From positions 39,024,383-39,088,382 of the forward strand of contig OZ024879.1 in NCBI GenBank assembly GCA_964017185.1: DNA of 64,000 bases. Reading direction: 5' to 3'. The first letter of the stretch is position 1; the number at the start of each line of letters is the position of its first letter. The notes beneath the pieces were generated by a model that ran no database searches, was not told where the DNA came from, and saw only the letters and a list, made by a program, of their open reading frames with translations. The position numbers and the translations under genes were made by a program. Shown here piece after piece: positions 1 to 9,493 of this stretch. This DNA comes from Rugalucina vietnamica. Lineage: Eukaryota > Mollusca > Bivalvia > Lucinida > Lucinidae.

Positions 1-194
1 CAAAGCCGCAGATCAGCTGTGCTGTTACTGCACAGCTGATCAGCGCCTTTGTTTTCGCTTCACGGATAGTACAATTCATCTTCTTCTTAAATCCGAAATT
101 TCAAGCTTCTGGCCTTTTTCTGTGACTGTACAAGCGAGTTTGTGTCAGACCTTGTCGAAAAACCCCATAGACCGGTTTTCTTGTGTCACGACTC
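1..194 (+). mobile_element. GAGCC MITE, copy 1 (cut by window edge)
   Basis: Carries the family palindrome (gatcagctgtgctg...cagctgatcagc), the block ccgaaatttcaagcttct and the terminal ggttttctt...actc. The left end is missing because the window starts inside it. In this family, + is used when the palindrome lies near the left end. Confidence 0.75.
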
Positions 195-864
195 AAAATG
201 TTAATAAAGCAAGAATATCTCCAACAACCAAGGTGGTTAAATCTTTTTTTTGAGTCTTCCTGAAAATGCCCCCAGAAGCCTTAAATAAACAAAAATATTG
301 GTTTGTAGGGGGCTGTTATGCAGTCGCTGCAGCTCTGTTTTTGTGTAAACAAACATATTCCCAAGATAGAAAAAGGAAGTAATTCTTATGCTATAAACAA
401 ACAGAATTAGCAACTTGGTGACTAAAATAGCTCATTGAAGTTTATATGCAAAGGAGATTCTATTCAGCCTGTGCTTTTATACAGAGCGAAAATTATAAAT
501 TTTTCTTTCATGCAATAGGGAATAAATTATGTTCTCATTATTTCTCATTAAAAATGAAGTTTCAAATTCATGCAACCTAAAACACATACAAATTTATGTG
601 AGTTTATATAACATCTATATGTATTATTAAACTGCCCAAAAGTCTATTCTTTCCATTCTTTGCTTGTAATCTTTCAGTTTTATCTCCGTCTTTCAAGTTT
701 ACTTAAGATAGATACAATGAAAAAGAACACAGCCACAATGAGTTTTTTCATGATAAGACTCATTTTATAATTGAATTCCAGAATATCACACCAGTCTGCA
801 GAGTTGCATGCAGACATGGATATGAAAGCCAATTATTCTCGTTTATTGGATTTTTTTATCATAT

Positions 865-1069
865 GAGCCACTGCATCAGAAAACCAGCAATCTGCAGCTG
901 CAGATCAGCTGTGCAGTTACAGCGGCTTTATTTTCTCTACACAGATAGCACAATCCCTCCTCTTCTTTAATCTGAAATTTCATGCTTCTAGCCATATTCT
1001 TTGGCTGTACAGCCTGGTTTGTGTCGGACCTGGTCAGAAACCCAAATTGTTGGTCTCGCACGAAGGCTC
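865..1069 (+). mobile_element. GAGCC MITE, copy 2
   Basis: Terminal inverted repeats GAGCCACTGCATCAG and the facing CGAAGGCTC, flanked on both sides by ATAT, a 4-bp target duplication. The internal palindrome is partly degraded. Confidence 0.8.
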
Positions 1070-1100
1070 ATATATTAACCCATAAAATCCTGATATCCTA

Positions 1101-1328
1101 TTAACCCATATAGGCCTGGCGTCCTTTTTGTGAGACATATGCAAACAGTATAGCCCCAGATGTGACGCCGCAGAACGCGGCGTCCCATCTGGGGCTATTC
1201 TGTTTGCTTAGAGGAATTTCATCAAAAATGGAATAAAATTTGAAAATCCTACCTGAAGCCCCTGAAAATGAAAGTTGACTCACCCAAATGATAATGATGG
1301 GAAAATCCATTTGTCAAATATGGGTTAA
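1101..1328. mobile_element. TTAACCCAT MITE, copy 1
   Basis: Ends TTAACCCAT and ATGGGTTAA face each other. The interior holds an inverted repeat, agccccagatgtgacgccg with cggcgtcccatctggggct. Other copies are at 3272, 6823 and 32684. Confidence 0.75.
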
Positions 1329-1857
1329 AAGACATGCGTACCCTAAACATTATAGCCCCATATGAGATTCCCAGTGATTTTTTTCGCTATAAAACCGACT
1401 CCGGTTTTAGGAGTCATTCCCAATGGCAAAAAGTATCTTTTTTCCCCAATGCATGGTTCAAAATTCCCAATTTGAGAAAAATTCCCTCTCAGGCTCATAT
1501 CTGCAACCAAAATTTATATATGTACTGTCAAAAGCTTCAATTAGTCAATCAATCCGATACTTATGAAAATGAATAATGCTAACTTTAATGCATCCCAGCC
1601 ATATGTTGTTTACTTTTAGAAAACAAATCACAATAACATATATGATGATATGTTTATCATTTTTACTGGCTTTTATATAAATGTCGCTGATTTTCCCAAT
1701 TGACGGTAAAATTTGGCTATTTTTCCCAATTGAACCGGTACTGGTACCGTTCCCAAAATGGTGAAAAAAATCATCACTGGATTCCACAGAGCTGTGCTTC
1801 TCATCATGCAAGGGCAAATAAGAATTTCATCCAAAAATGGAAATTACTCCTCGTTAC

Positions 1858-2124
1858 GAAAACTTGCCCATGCAATATACAGAGATGTTTAGCTTAAAAA
1901 AAGATGAAAATTTTCAGCAGAAAAATGTTGATATTTTTCTTATTTTTGCTCTAAACATAGATTGTGGGTACACGTTAGAACCGCCTCGCCGAGGCGGTTC
2001 TAACGAGTACCCGCAATCTATGTTTTGGAGCGAAAATAAGAAAAATAGGTATACCCCTGCATACCCCAGTTTTGCTATATAAAAGAGGGGTTCAAGGGGG
2101 TATACATTACACGGACATGTTTTC
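1858..2124. mobile_element. Palindromic 267-bp MITE (TACACGTTAGAACC family), copy 1
   Basis: Terminal inverted repeats GAAAACTTGCCCATG and CGGACATGTTTTC. The centre is a long perfect-like palindrome built on gttagaaccgcctcg / cgaggcggttctaac, flanked by acaatct repeats. Five copies occur in the window. Confidence 0.75.
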
Positions 2125-2150
2125 CTGATGCTCCTGATGTCCCTAAATAT

Positions 2151-2385
2151 GAGCCTGTGCGTGACAAAACCAACAATTTGGGATTTCGACCAGGTCTGAC
2201 ACAAACCGGCCTGTACAGCTACAGAAGACAGCTACAAGCTTGAAATTTTGGATTTAGAAAGTAGAGGAATTGTACTATCCGAGTAGCGAAAACAAAGGCG
2301 CTGATCAGCTTCGCGGTTACCGCGAAGCTGATCTGCGTCTTTGTTTTCGCATATGCAAATTGTTGGTTTTCTCATGCACTGGCTC
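2151..2385 (-). mobile_element. GAGCC MITE, copy 3
   Basis: Full-length copy with GAGCC...GGCTC ends and ATAT on both sides as 4-bp target duplication. Palindrome arms are of the cttcgcgg type. Confidence 0.85.
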
Positions 2386-2470
2386 ATATCTAATTTAGAA
2401 GGATGGGGAAAGTCACAATGTCTTGGCTTATTTGGGTTGTGTAGGCTATTTTAGTGTTCAGATTATATTT

Positions 2471-2707
2471 GAGCCTTTGCATTAGAAAACAAACAATTTG
2501 GGTTTCTGACCAGGTCTGACACAATCCAGGCTGCTGTACAGCCAAAGAAGCAGGCTAGAAGCTTGAAATTTCAGATTTAAGAAGAAGAGGGATTGTACAG
2601 TCTGTGTAGCGAAAACAAAGGCGCTGATCAGCTGTACACTTACAGCACAGCTGATCTGCGGTTTTGGTTTCGCATATGCAGTTTGTTGGTTTTCTGATGC
2701 GGCAGCT
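2471..2707 (-). mobile_element. GAGCC MITE, copy 4, next to exon A
   Basis: Left end GAGCCTTTGC after ATTT; right end is diverged (gcggcagct). Palindrome arms are of the ctgt type. It ends about 50 bp before the exon A acceptor. Confidence 0.75.
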
Positions 2708-2758
2708 AAAATTCTCTTAAGTCTTTATGCACTTAACAATATCTTTTTGCATTAACAG

Positions 2759-2863
2759 GTCTCCAAGAAGGAACCGTATCACAGTTACCCGACCTGTATC
2801 TACTGTCGAGTACAAGTCACTCTCCCTAAGTCCCGAACCACAACAACCTCTTAGTATGGGCAG
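2759..2863 (+). CDS. IRS: Insulin receptor substrate, internal exon A (post-PTB linker)
   Basis: Internal exon of the insulin receptor substrate adaptor, which docks PI3K and other SH2 proteins onto activated insulin-family receptors at the plasma membrane. The acceptor is cattaacag/ and the donor is cag/gtttgt. The exon opens with the last base of a split codon and ends with two bases (AG) of the next, which exon B completes as Ser. It reads SPRRNRITVTRP then VSTVEYKSLSLSPEPQQPLSMG, a basic then Ser/Pro-rich linker expected after the PTB domain. No PH or PTB sequence is visible anywhere to the left, so those exons lie outside the window. A MITE ends about 50 bp upstream of the acceptor. Assignment rests on phase continuity with the exons that follow; this exon alone would not be diagnostic. 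Confidence 0.72.
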
Positions 2864-2985
2864 GTTTGTATTGGCATGTTAATAATTCTCTTAGGATAAT
2901 TATTTTTTCCCCAAGAGGGGATAGTGCGGGTGGTGATACAGGATTACTGTGATGCTACCTGTCTCCACTGTAGAATGATTAGCCT

Positions 2986-3193
2986 GGGAGCGCAGTGGTG
3001 TGCGTAGTGGTAGAGCGTCGGACTCTGAATCGAGAGGTCCTGTGTTCGATCCCCACAAGCATCAGTGTGTTGTGTCCTTGAGCAAGACACATTAACTCCC
3101 TACAGTACTGGTTAAACCCAGGAAGAGTTGGCTCCGTCCTGACATGACTGAAAAATTGTTGACTTTGATGTTAAGCCTCAATACAAACAAACA
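2986..3193 (+). mobile_element. tRNA-derived SINE, copy 1 (full)
   Basis: The head has a pol III box A-like gtagtggtagagcgtcgg and a box B-like gtgttcgatcc. A conserved centre gtgtccttgagcaagacac follows, then a tail gatgttaagcctcaatacaaacaaac-type end. This is the reference copy for the truncated SINEs below. Confidence 0.8.
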
Positions 3194-3271
3194 ATCTTTC
3201 TTGGTCAAGAATCACAGTAACCTCTTAAGGGATCTAGTCCCTGCAGGTTTGTATTGATATCTCAATGATTC

Positions 3272-3478
3272 TCATTTAAGCCTGGCGTCCTTTTTGGGGA
3301 ACATAGGCAAACAGTATAGCCCTAGATGTGACGCGGCGTCCCATCTGGGGCTATTCTGTTTGCTAAGAAGAGTTTTGTAGAAAAATGAATTAAAATTTTG
3401 AAATCACTCTTGAAGACACTAAAAATGACTCACCCGGCTGATAATAATGGAAAAATCCATTCTTCAAAAATGGGTTAA
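3272..3478. mobile_element. TTAACCCAT MITE, copy 2
   Basis: Same order of blocks as copy 1: cctggcgtcctttttggg, caaacagtatagccc, cggcgtcccatctgggg, and right end atgggttaa. The internal hairpin loop is shortened. Confidence 0.7.
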
Positions 3479-3646
3479 TTGTTAAGTGAATCACAGAGGG
3501 AATAGGGACGAAAGATCACTGGCTAGACCGTTTTTCATTCTTCCTTAGTCTCTTATCACAGCACCCTTATGGGAATACAGCCTAGGTAAGTTGAGAAAAA
3601 ATGACAAAGGAAAGTGAGCTTAGGCTAGATATGGCTATCATTAATT

Positions 3647-3869
3647 GAGCTGCGACATGAGAAAACCAACAATGTTGTATCCAAACAGGTTCAACACAAA
3701 CCGAGCTGTACAAGCACAGAATATGGCTAGAGGCTGGAAATTTTGGATTTAGAAAGTACTATCCGAGTAGCGAAAACAAAAGCGCTGTTCAGCTTCGCAG
3801 TTACTGCGAAGCTGATCTGTGTCTATGTTTTCGCATATGCAGATTGTTGGTTTTCTCATTATGCGGCTC
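3647..3869 (-). mobile_element. GAGCC MITE, copy 5
   Basis: Ends GAGCTGCGACATGAG and GGCTC; palindrome arms cttcgcag. Flanks AATT and AACG do not match, so the duplication has decayed. Confidence 0.75.
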
Positions 3870-4014
3870 AACGGAACATCAGTGTAAGCCACACTGAAAG
3901 CACAATATAACATTAATACATCTATATATGAATTGTCAAAGTATGTTGGAAATTGCAATAGCATGGGTGCTCACAATTCAACTAAGGATTTTGACTATGA
4001 TTACTCTCTTTCAG

Positions 4015-4155
4015 TCCATTGCTAATGGAGCCCCTTGAAGATCCACGTGTCCGGTCGGACAGCGTGGGTTCTAGGGGGTCGAGAAGTTCACGGGCCAGCA
4101 GCCATCACGCCGACATTGAGACACCTATCATGACTCCAGAGTCATCTTCAGTTAT
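4015..4155 (+). CDS. IRS: Insulin receptor substrate, exon B (Ser/Arg-rich linker)
   Basis: Exon with acceptor ctctttcag/ and donor at/gtaagt. It enters with one base to complete the previous codon and leaves with two bases (AT). It encodes PLLMEPLEDPRVRSDSVGSR, then GSRSSRASSHHADIETPIMT and PESSSVM. The RSDSVGSRGSRSSR stretch resembles the Ser/Arg-rich segment after the PTB domain of IRS proteins, a region rich in regulatory Ser phosphorylation and potential 14-3-3 sites in that family. No tyrosine motif is present. The intron before it carries a SINE and two MITEs; the intron after it (4156-4514) shows no recognisable repeat. Phases agree with both neighbours. Confidence 0.8.
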
Positions 4156-4514
4156 GTAAGTCCAAATGATATAACTCAGACCATGTCTGGACCCCAAAAG
4201 GCCATTTTAGACTAATTTTGCTAATGATCTATACGTTTTACTGTTGATTTAACTTGTATTAGATAGCTAACAGGGAAATTTTTTTCTGGAGATCTGTACC
4301 CCAACAATAACGTTATAAAAAGAAAATGGTGTACTTATCTGCAGGGTAGAAGTAGTGCTCAGCTGAGATGAGCGGGAAAAAACTGAGGTTTACTGTTACA
4401 TGTACTTTGAAAATTTTCACAAGAACTTTATTTCTTTATATGTTACGCACATGTTTACTGTGAATAAAGGGCTATGCATATGTAATTATCTTTATGAAAA
4501 TTTCATTTCTACAG
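4156..4514 (+). other. IRS intron B-C
   Basis: Short AT-rich intron between strong splice sites. I see no repeat or other feature in it. Confidence 0.6.
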
Positions 4515-4645
4515 TAGCCACAGGTCCATGACCCCAGAATCTACCTACCCTATCTCAGAAGAGGACGGCCAGGACTACCTCAACATGACCCCAGGTCAAA
4601 GGTCAGGGTCACCATCCCCTACTAGGGACAGGCTAGAGAGACCAG
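4515..4645 (+). CDS. IRS: Insulin receptor substrate, exon C (YLNM motif)
   Basis: Acceptor tttctacag/, donor accag/gtaggt. The exon starts with one base completing ATT (Ile) and ends with one base of a Gly codon, matching exon D. It reads SHRSMTPESTYPISEEDGQD, then YLNMTPGQRSGSPSPTRDRL and ERP. DYLNMTPG is a YXXM motif, the p85/PI3K docking consensus, and the Asn at +2 also satisfies the GRB2 SH2 preference. This exon is the parent of three decayed tandem copies just downstream (about 4968-5400). Confidence 0.88.
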
Positions 4646-5400
4646 GTAGGTAAACCCCCCTCACTCGGTATATGTACCCTATCTCAGAAGAGGAATATAC
4701 ATACTCACATACTCTGTCTCATAAGAGCCGCATCGTGAGAAAACCGGATTTTTGCCTGTGCGAAAACAAAGGCGCAGATCAGCTTCGCGGTAACCGCGAA
4801 GCTGATCAGCGCCTTTGTTTTCGCTACACGGATAGTATATTTCCTCTTCTTCTTATATCCGAAATTTCAAGCTTCTAGCCTGCTTCTGAGACTGTACAGC
4901 CCGGTTTGTGTCGGACCTGGTCGGATATCCCGAAGACCGGTTTTCTCGCGTCGCGGCTCATAAGATTAAAGCCAGGACTATCTCAACATGACCTGGGTCA
5001 AAGGTCAGAGTCACTGTCCCCTACTAGGGACAGGATACCCCTACTAGGGACTGGATAGAGAGACCAGGTAGGTAAACTCCTCCTCACCCCCACTCGGTAT
5101 ATGTACCATATCTCAGAAGAGGAATATACATACCCTATCTCAGAAGATTAAAGCCAGGACTTCCTCAATATGACACCAGGTCAAAGGTCAGGGTCACCGT
5201 CCCCTACTAGGGACAGGCTAGAGAGACCAGGTAGGTTAACTCCCCCTCATCCCCACTCGGTATATGTACAATATCTCAGAAGAGGAATATACATACCATA
5301 TCTCAGAAGATTAAAGCCAGAACTACCTCAATATGACCCAGGTCAAAGGTCAGGGTCACCATCCCCCAAAAGGGACAGGATAGAGAGACCAGGTACACCT
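4646..5400 (+). repeat. 164-bp tandem duplication of IRS exon C and flanking intron, three decayed copies
   Basis: Copies of the exon C core begin at about 4971, 5153 and 5316, against 4568 in the true exon. Once the inserted MITE (235 bp plus 4-bp duplication) and an 18-bp internal duplication in the second copy are removed, the spacing is 163-164 bp. The second and third copies keep the accag/gtaggt donor; the fourth reads accaggtacac. The second and fourth copies have lost bases just after the ATGACC codons, shifting frame. The third stays open but Tyr has become Phe (DFLNMTPG). The upstream edges lack a pyrimidine tract, so they are probably not spliced. These are exon ghosts, not used exons. 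Confidence 0.8.
4725..4959 (+). mobile_element. GAGCC MITE, copy 6, inside the exon C tandem array
   Basis: GAGCCGCATCGTGAG...GCGTCGCGGCTC flanked by ATAA on both sides (4721-4724 and 4960-4963). It interrupts the repeated phrase tctcagaagattaaagcc, so insertion followed the exon duplication. Confidence 0.88.
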
Positions 5401-5423
5401 CACAGATTTTTGAATCCTATTTT

Positions 5424-5577
5424 AGCCTTCACATGAGAAAATCAGACTCCCCTTTAGTTCTTTTGACCGGGCGCAACAAATACCAGCCTGTACAGTCACA
5501 AGCCGGCTAAAGGCTTGATATTTTTTTAAGAAGAGCGATTGTACTGTCTGTGTAGCACAACAAAGGCGCTGATCAGT
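5424..5577 (-). mobile_element. GAGCC MITE, copy 7 (truncated)
   Basis: Left half of the family (AGCCTTCACATGAG to ggcgctgatcag); the right half from the palindrome outward is missing. Confidence 0.65.
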
Positions 5578-5636
5578 GTGTATTACTAAACATCTACCAA
5601 TTAACTTCTCTGATATTACGAAATGTGTGTTTCTAG

Positions 5637-5777
5637 GTTCTTCAGGTTCAGAATATCATGATACAAAGTCGCAGCCTGATCAAACGGACGGGTATATGGA
5701 TATGAAACCTGGGTCTGTCAGCAGCTCGATGGGTAACGATAGCGGCTACATGGACATGATGATGGGCTCTAACAAAG
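5637..5777 (+). CDS. IRS: Insulin receptor substrate, exon D (two YMDM motifs)
   Basis: Acceptor gtttctag/, donor aaag/gtatgc; starts with two bases and ends with one, so it follows exon C and precedes exon E in phase. It encodes SSGSEYHDTKSQPDQTDG followed by YMDMKPGSVSSSMGNDSG and YMDMMMGSNK. The two GYMDM/SGYMDM motifs are textbook PI3K p85 SH2 docking sites of IRS proteins, each preceded by acidic or small residues typical of insulin-receptor kinase substrates. A dispersed repeat shared with 56.4 kb begins about 30 bp after the donor. Confidence 0.93.
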
Positions 5778-5806
5778 GTATGCATACATGTGATGAGTGG
5801 GAGACT

Positions 5807-6105
5807 ATTTCTTTCGGCCCTTTGAGATCAGTAAGAATATTTAGATTATTAAAATTGTATGTTTAGAACCATCTTCTAAACAATGTTTTAAATATTTTAT
5901 TAAGTTGACCCCGTTTTGGCATGTGTCTTTGATTTAGACTCCCTTGTGTAAAACTTTCAAATTGCAGGATGTTATCTGGCTATCGTCGCCATATCTAAAG
6001 GTTTTGTACCTGAAATTGCGCATTAGGGCCCATACTACCTCCCTTTGAACGTTTTTACTGCTTCCAAAGGATCAAACTTTTATATTTCATTTTCATTCAT
6101 TTCAA
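5807..6105 (+). repeat. Dispersed repeat shared with 56.4 kb
   Basis: Blocks tttcggccctttga, gaccccgttttggcat, tctggctatcgtcgcc and cttccaaaggatcaaac recur in the same order at 56440-56745. Fragments recur near 40.7 kb and 55.6 kb. Family not recognised. Confidence 0.65.
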
Positions 6106-6822
6106 GGAGGTTTTTGAAAAATGTATAGGGATTATCTTGGTTCATTTCAGGGAGAGTTTTACCCCACATTTAATGGAGTCTCCCTGATGATCAGGGAGGT
6201 ATCACATGCATATAATTGTGACGTTATCTGGCATTTTGGGTCTTGTGGAGTCAAAGACGGAAATTCAGTTTTTAACATTATTACACTTTTTAATATGTTG
6301 ATAATACAATTCTAAAAGCTTTTGTGAATTGGGCTAACAATAATTGAGAAAAAAAAGAGAAAAATACGCAACATCCTCAGTTTGCATCTTTGGCTTTTTA
6401 ATTGGAAACAAAATTAATTGGCATTTGATAAATGTTCGTAAAACTAAGTTGTAGTGTCTTAATATGTTGTCAAAAAACTAAATGATGGCTAAATATTACA
6501 GAATCAGAACTTTCAAAGCTGATGCTAAAAATTGCTAACCTTTCTTATTAGACGGCATTCTGAAACTAGTGACCAAGGGCGCAAAAATCCAATTAACGTC
6601 GCATTCATTTTCATGACTTCAACATTCATTCACGTTTTGTGACGTCAGCGTCTTACCTCCACAAAACCGAAAATCTCAGAGAATGTTTTTTTAACTGACA
6701 AGGCAGTTAAAGACCTTGTAGAAAGAGACTTGCTGCATTTCACTTATTTTTACCAACTCAGTGCTTTAGATCTTATTTAATCAAACCTATACTAAAAGAC
6801 CAAAGATCTGACCCTATTTATG

Positions 6823-7106
6823 GGACATAGGCAAACAGTATAGCCGCAGAACATGGCGTCCCATATGGGACTAATATACTGTTTTTTTTTTTGTTTTTTT
6901 TTTTCAAAGTTCCATGAATTTCTTTTGCCATTTCATTGCCAATTGCACATTGTGAATAAATTTGGAACACAACACATAAGCCCACTTGTGAAGCATTGGG
7001 ACTATACTGTTTGCTTAAAGGGATGTAACTGAAGAATTAAATAAATAAAAATTGAATATCATGCATAACACCCCTAAAAATGAAAGTGGACTCATCCAAA
7101 TGTAAA
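6823..7106. mobile_element. TTAACCCAT MITE, copy 3, interrupted
   Basis: Family blocks gggacataggcaaacagtat and actatactgtttgctta are separated by about 120 bp of T-rich foreign sequence (6875-6995). It ends shortly before exon E. Confidence 0.6.
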
Positions 7107-7147
7107 TATGGTTGATGTAAGTATAACCAGTTTTCCTTATATTCCAG

Positions 7148-7327
7148 CCCCGGAGTCCCCAGCAGCAGCATCAGGCTACATGGTGATGTCCCCAGGGGTG
7201 GGGCCCAGTCGCTCCACGGCCCCCATACCCATACACCCGCCCAAGGAGTCGGTGGGGTATATGGACATGATGGCGTCAGGGCTGACCAGTCAGACACAGA
7301 CACTGCCCACGGTGAAAGAAAGTGGAA
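7148..7327 (+). CDS. IRS: Insulin receptor substrate, exon E (YMVM and YMDM motifs)
   Basis: Acceptor ttatattccag/, donor ggaa/gtaagt. Starts with two bases and ends with one, consistent with exons D and F. The product reads PESPAAASGYMVMSPGVGPS, then a Pro-rich stretch IPIHPPKESVG, then YMDMMASGLTSQTQTLPTVK. Two further YXXM docking motifs are present; SGYMVMSPG is close to the YMXMSP motifs common in IRS proteins. The exon is noticeably GC-richer than the flanking introns. A MITE copy begins only 13 bp after the last exon base, so its hairpin would lie right beside the donor in pre-mRNA. Confidence 0.93.
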
Positions 7328-7340
7328 GTAAGTTATATTT

Positions 7341-7575
7341 GAGCAGCGAAATGAGAAAACCAGCAATTTGGGTTTCTGACCAGATCTGACACAAACTGAC
7401 CTGTACAGTCACTGAAGATGGCTAGAAGCTTCAAATTTCGGATTTAAGAAGAAGAGAAATTGTACTATCTGTGTAGCAAAAACAAAGGTGCAGATCAGCT
7501 TTGCAGTAACTGCACAGCTGATCTGCACCTTTGCTTCCGCATAGGCAATAGTCCTGTTTTCTCATGACACGGCTC
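7341..7575 (-). mobile_element. GAGCC MITE, copy 8, 13 bp after exon E
   Basis: GAGCAGCGAAATGAG...GACACGGCTC with ATTT on both sides. It begins 13 bp past the exon E donor. Confidence 0.85.
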
Positions 7576-7737
7576 ATTTCATTTCTAAAGGTTGAATGGA
7601 TCATGTGTTATGTGTTCATGTGTTACGTGTGATGAGTGGCAGAAATTTCTCTTACACATAATGATTACTTTAGTTCAATCATTTAGAAAAGAATTTAGTT
7701 CCTTAGCAGTGGAAAATTGTAGGACTATGGAGCAAGA

Positions 7738-7978
7738 GCCTGAGGTTATAAAACCTTTTTCATGCTCAACTCAGCTGAGACTAAAATTTATCCTGCTCAT
7801 AAATGTTAAAATGCCAACAATTGTTGGCATTTAAACATTTATGAGCAAGATAAATTACTAGTTTTTGAGTTTTGAACCTGAATTTTCCACAATTTTTGAC
7901 TATTTCAGCATTTATCAGCAGTTGAAATTTCATGCTCAACTGAGCTGAGCTTGAAAAAAGTTTTGTAACCTCGGGGCC
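7738..7978. mobile_element. GAGGTTATAA MITE, copy 1
   Basis: Long terminal inverted repeats: gaggttataaaacctttttc with catgctcaactcagctgag facing ctgagctgagcttgaaaa and gttttgtaacctcgggg. Internal palindrome gccaacaattgttggc. Other copies at 15437 and 19086. Confidence 0.8.
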
Positions 7979-8205
7979 TTGGTTCAAAATATACCTCACA
8001 TAATATTGTGTTCTAGTGCAAGACATAGTTACTTTACTTGGTTATTGATTAAGTACCATAGGGGGTGGGGTTGGGTTGAGGGTTGGTTTCATCCTAATGA
8101 CATTTTTAGCATGTTGACTTACATGATCAACAAATGAAACAAATTTTAGATGGATAAAAGTTGAGAATTTTTCACCGGTTGGTTTGTTTTATTGAGAAAA
8201 TAATG

Positions 8206-8252
8206 TTTCAGTTTTTCAGATACAGACTCTAAGTCGCCAAAGTCGTTTGCTG
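8206..8252 (+). pseudogene. Possible degenerate copy of the IRS exon F start
   Basis: taatgtttcagt followed by tttttcag and then acagactctaagtcgccaaa and gtcgttt matches, in order, the exon F branch region and the codons around ccgccaaagtcgttagc, with an internal deletion. It is short, so chance cannot be excluded. Confidence 0.35.
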
Positions 8253-8255
8253 CCA

Positions 8256-8489
8256 GCCTGTACAATGCATAACAAGATGTTTTGCCTTTGTGAAAACAAA
8301 GGTGCAGATCAACTGTGCAGTAACTGCACAGCTGATCAGCGCCTTTGTTTTTGCTACACGGATTGTACAATTCCCCTTCTTCTTAAATCTGAAATTTCAA
8401 GCTTCTTACTATCTTCTGTATTTGTTCAGGCTGGTTTGAGTTGAAACGGGTTGGAATCACTGAAGACAGGTTTTCTCAGGACTCAGCTC
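8256..8489 (+). mobile_element. GAGCC MITE, copy 9
   Basis: Palindrome arms aactgtgcagtaactgcaca and the block ctgaaatttcaagcttct are present; the right end reads agctc. The left terminus is degenerate. Confidence 0.7.
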
Positions 8490-8542
8490 AATACAAATAG
8501 AGAAATTCTTACTTTGCTTTGTTTGTTTGTTTCTATTGAGGC

Positions 8543-9493
8543 TTAAGGATGTTCGCTGCCAATGAAAAAGTATTCAAACTTTTTTTCTAACCACACTTTT
8601 TAGATTCCAAAATACAATACTAGACATTTGAAAACAAAATAAGTATAGGGTAGTGTGCATTTTTTCAAGCTACAGGCCTGTGAATGAGACCTCTGAACAC
8701 CATGTTTAAAATTTAGTAAAATTAATTTAATTTTTAATTCTTTGAAACATACCCGTCTTGAACAAAAATACACCCAGAAAGCTTTCAAAAGTCATAATAT
8801 TTGCGTAATGCAGACTATTTTGGACCAAAAGCATACAAAAATTTGCAACTTGAAGTGGATGACAAAATTTTACAAGTCGTTTTCCAACCCTACCCCCATA
8901 CTTGAAAAGTCGGAAAAATCAATATTTTGAAATGTGCCAAACCCATATTTGTAGATTCAAACTTTTTCTTGTATTTTCACACAACATAGAACTTGGTAAT
9001 ATGGTTCGAATAAAGGAAAGAAATATATATGGTAGTGTGCATATAAGAGAGAACCAACCACTTGAAAATCGCCATTTTAAGCCTTTTTTCGGCTGTTTTC
9101 TTTCTTGAAGCCCATTTCATAAAACCACCCAAAATTTTAAAACTAGCACACCAAATACAGAAAGACTGACTTAGAAGACAATGCACACATATACTGCTGC
9201 TAAAATAAACATAGAACTAGTGCAATTTATTTGAAAATATATAATATGCAAGTTTAATCTACCCTACCCCCTAAATTTTACTGACAACTAAAATTTTCTG
9301 AAAAAATGCAGAAAATGGGGTGAAAAAATGAAGTTCCTTAGATTGACAATTTTCATGGCTCATTCAATGCATATCATCAATATGTATCCAAATATAAAAT
9401 ATTAGGAAAATATCTGCAACCGTTTACGAGATATTCAACAAAATAAAAACCGGAAGTTCTGAAATGTCAAATGTTGGCAGCGAACATCCTTAA
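8543..9493 (-). mobile_element. Non-autonomous TTAA-flanked element, 951 bp, copy 1
   Basis: Inverted ends GGATGTTCGCTGCCAA bounded by TTAA on both sides. It lies exactly within the tail of a minus-strand SINE (left piece tattgaggcTTAA, right piece TTAAcatcccagtc), which fixes the boundaries and the TTAA duplication. TTAA target choice is typical of piggyBac; no transposase is present. A second copy in opposite orientation is at 36398-37350. Confidence 0.85.

Larger units (their letters stand above)
1..2758 (+). other. IRS intron upstream of exon A (partial)
   Basis: No exon is recognised in this stretch. It contains four copies of the GAGCC MITE family (one cut by the window edge), one TTAACCCAT MITE and one 267-bp palindromic element, listed separately. 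Between them, 195-864 and 1329-1857 are AT-rich with no similarity I recognise, apart from repeated ttcccaattg runs near 1695-1725. Confidence 0.6.
2864..4014 (+). other. IRS intron A-B
   Basis: Contains a SINE, a TTAACCCAT MITE and a GAGCC MITE (listed). The remaining spacer, 3479-3646 and 3870-4014, shows nothing else. Confidence 0.6.
5778..7147 (+). other. IRS intron D-E
   Basis: Holds a dispersed repeat (5807-6105) and an interrupted TTAACCCAT MITE (6823-7106). Between 6106 and 6822 I see only AT-rich DNA. Confidence 0.55.

Noticed and set aside
1914-2204. Open frames across the 267-bp palindromic MITEs (also at 21583-21983)
   Set aside because: They recur only because the MITE sequence recurs; the palindrome reads open on both strands.
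3000-3070. Possible tRNA gene (box A and box B)
   Set aside because: The head lacks a foldable full cloverleaf and continues into the SINE body and tail; the same applies at 50820 and 53510.
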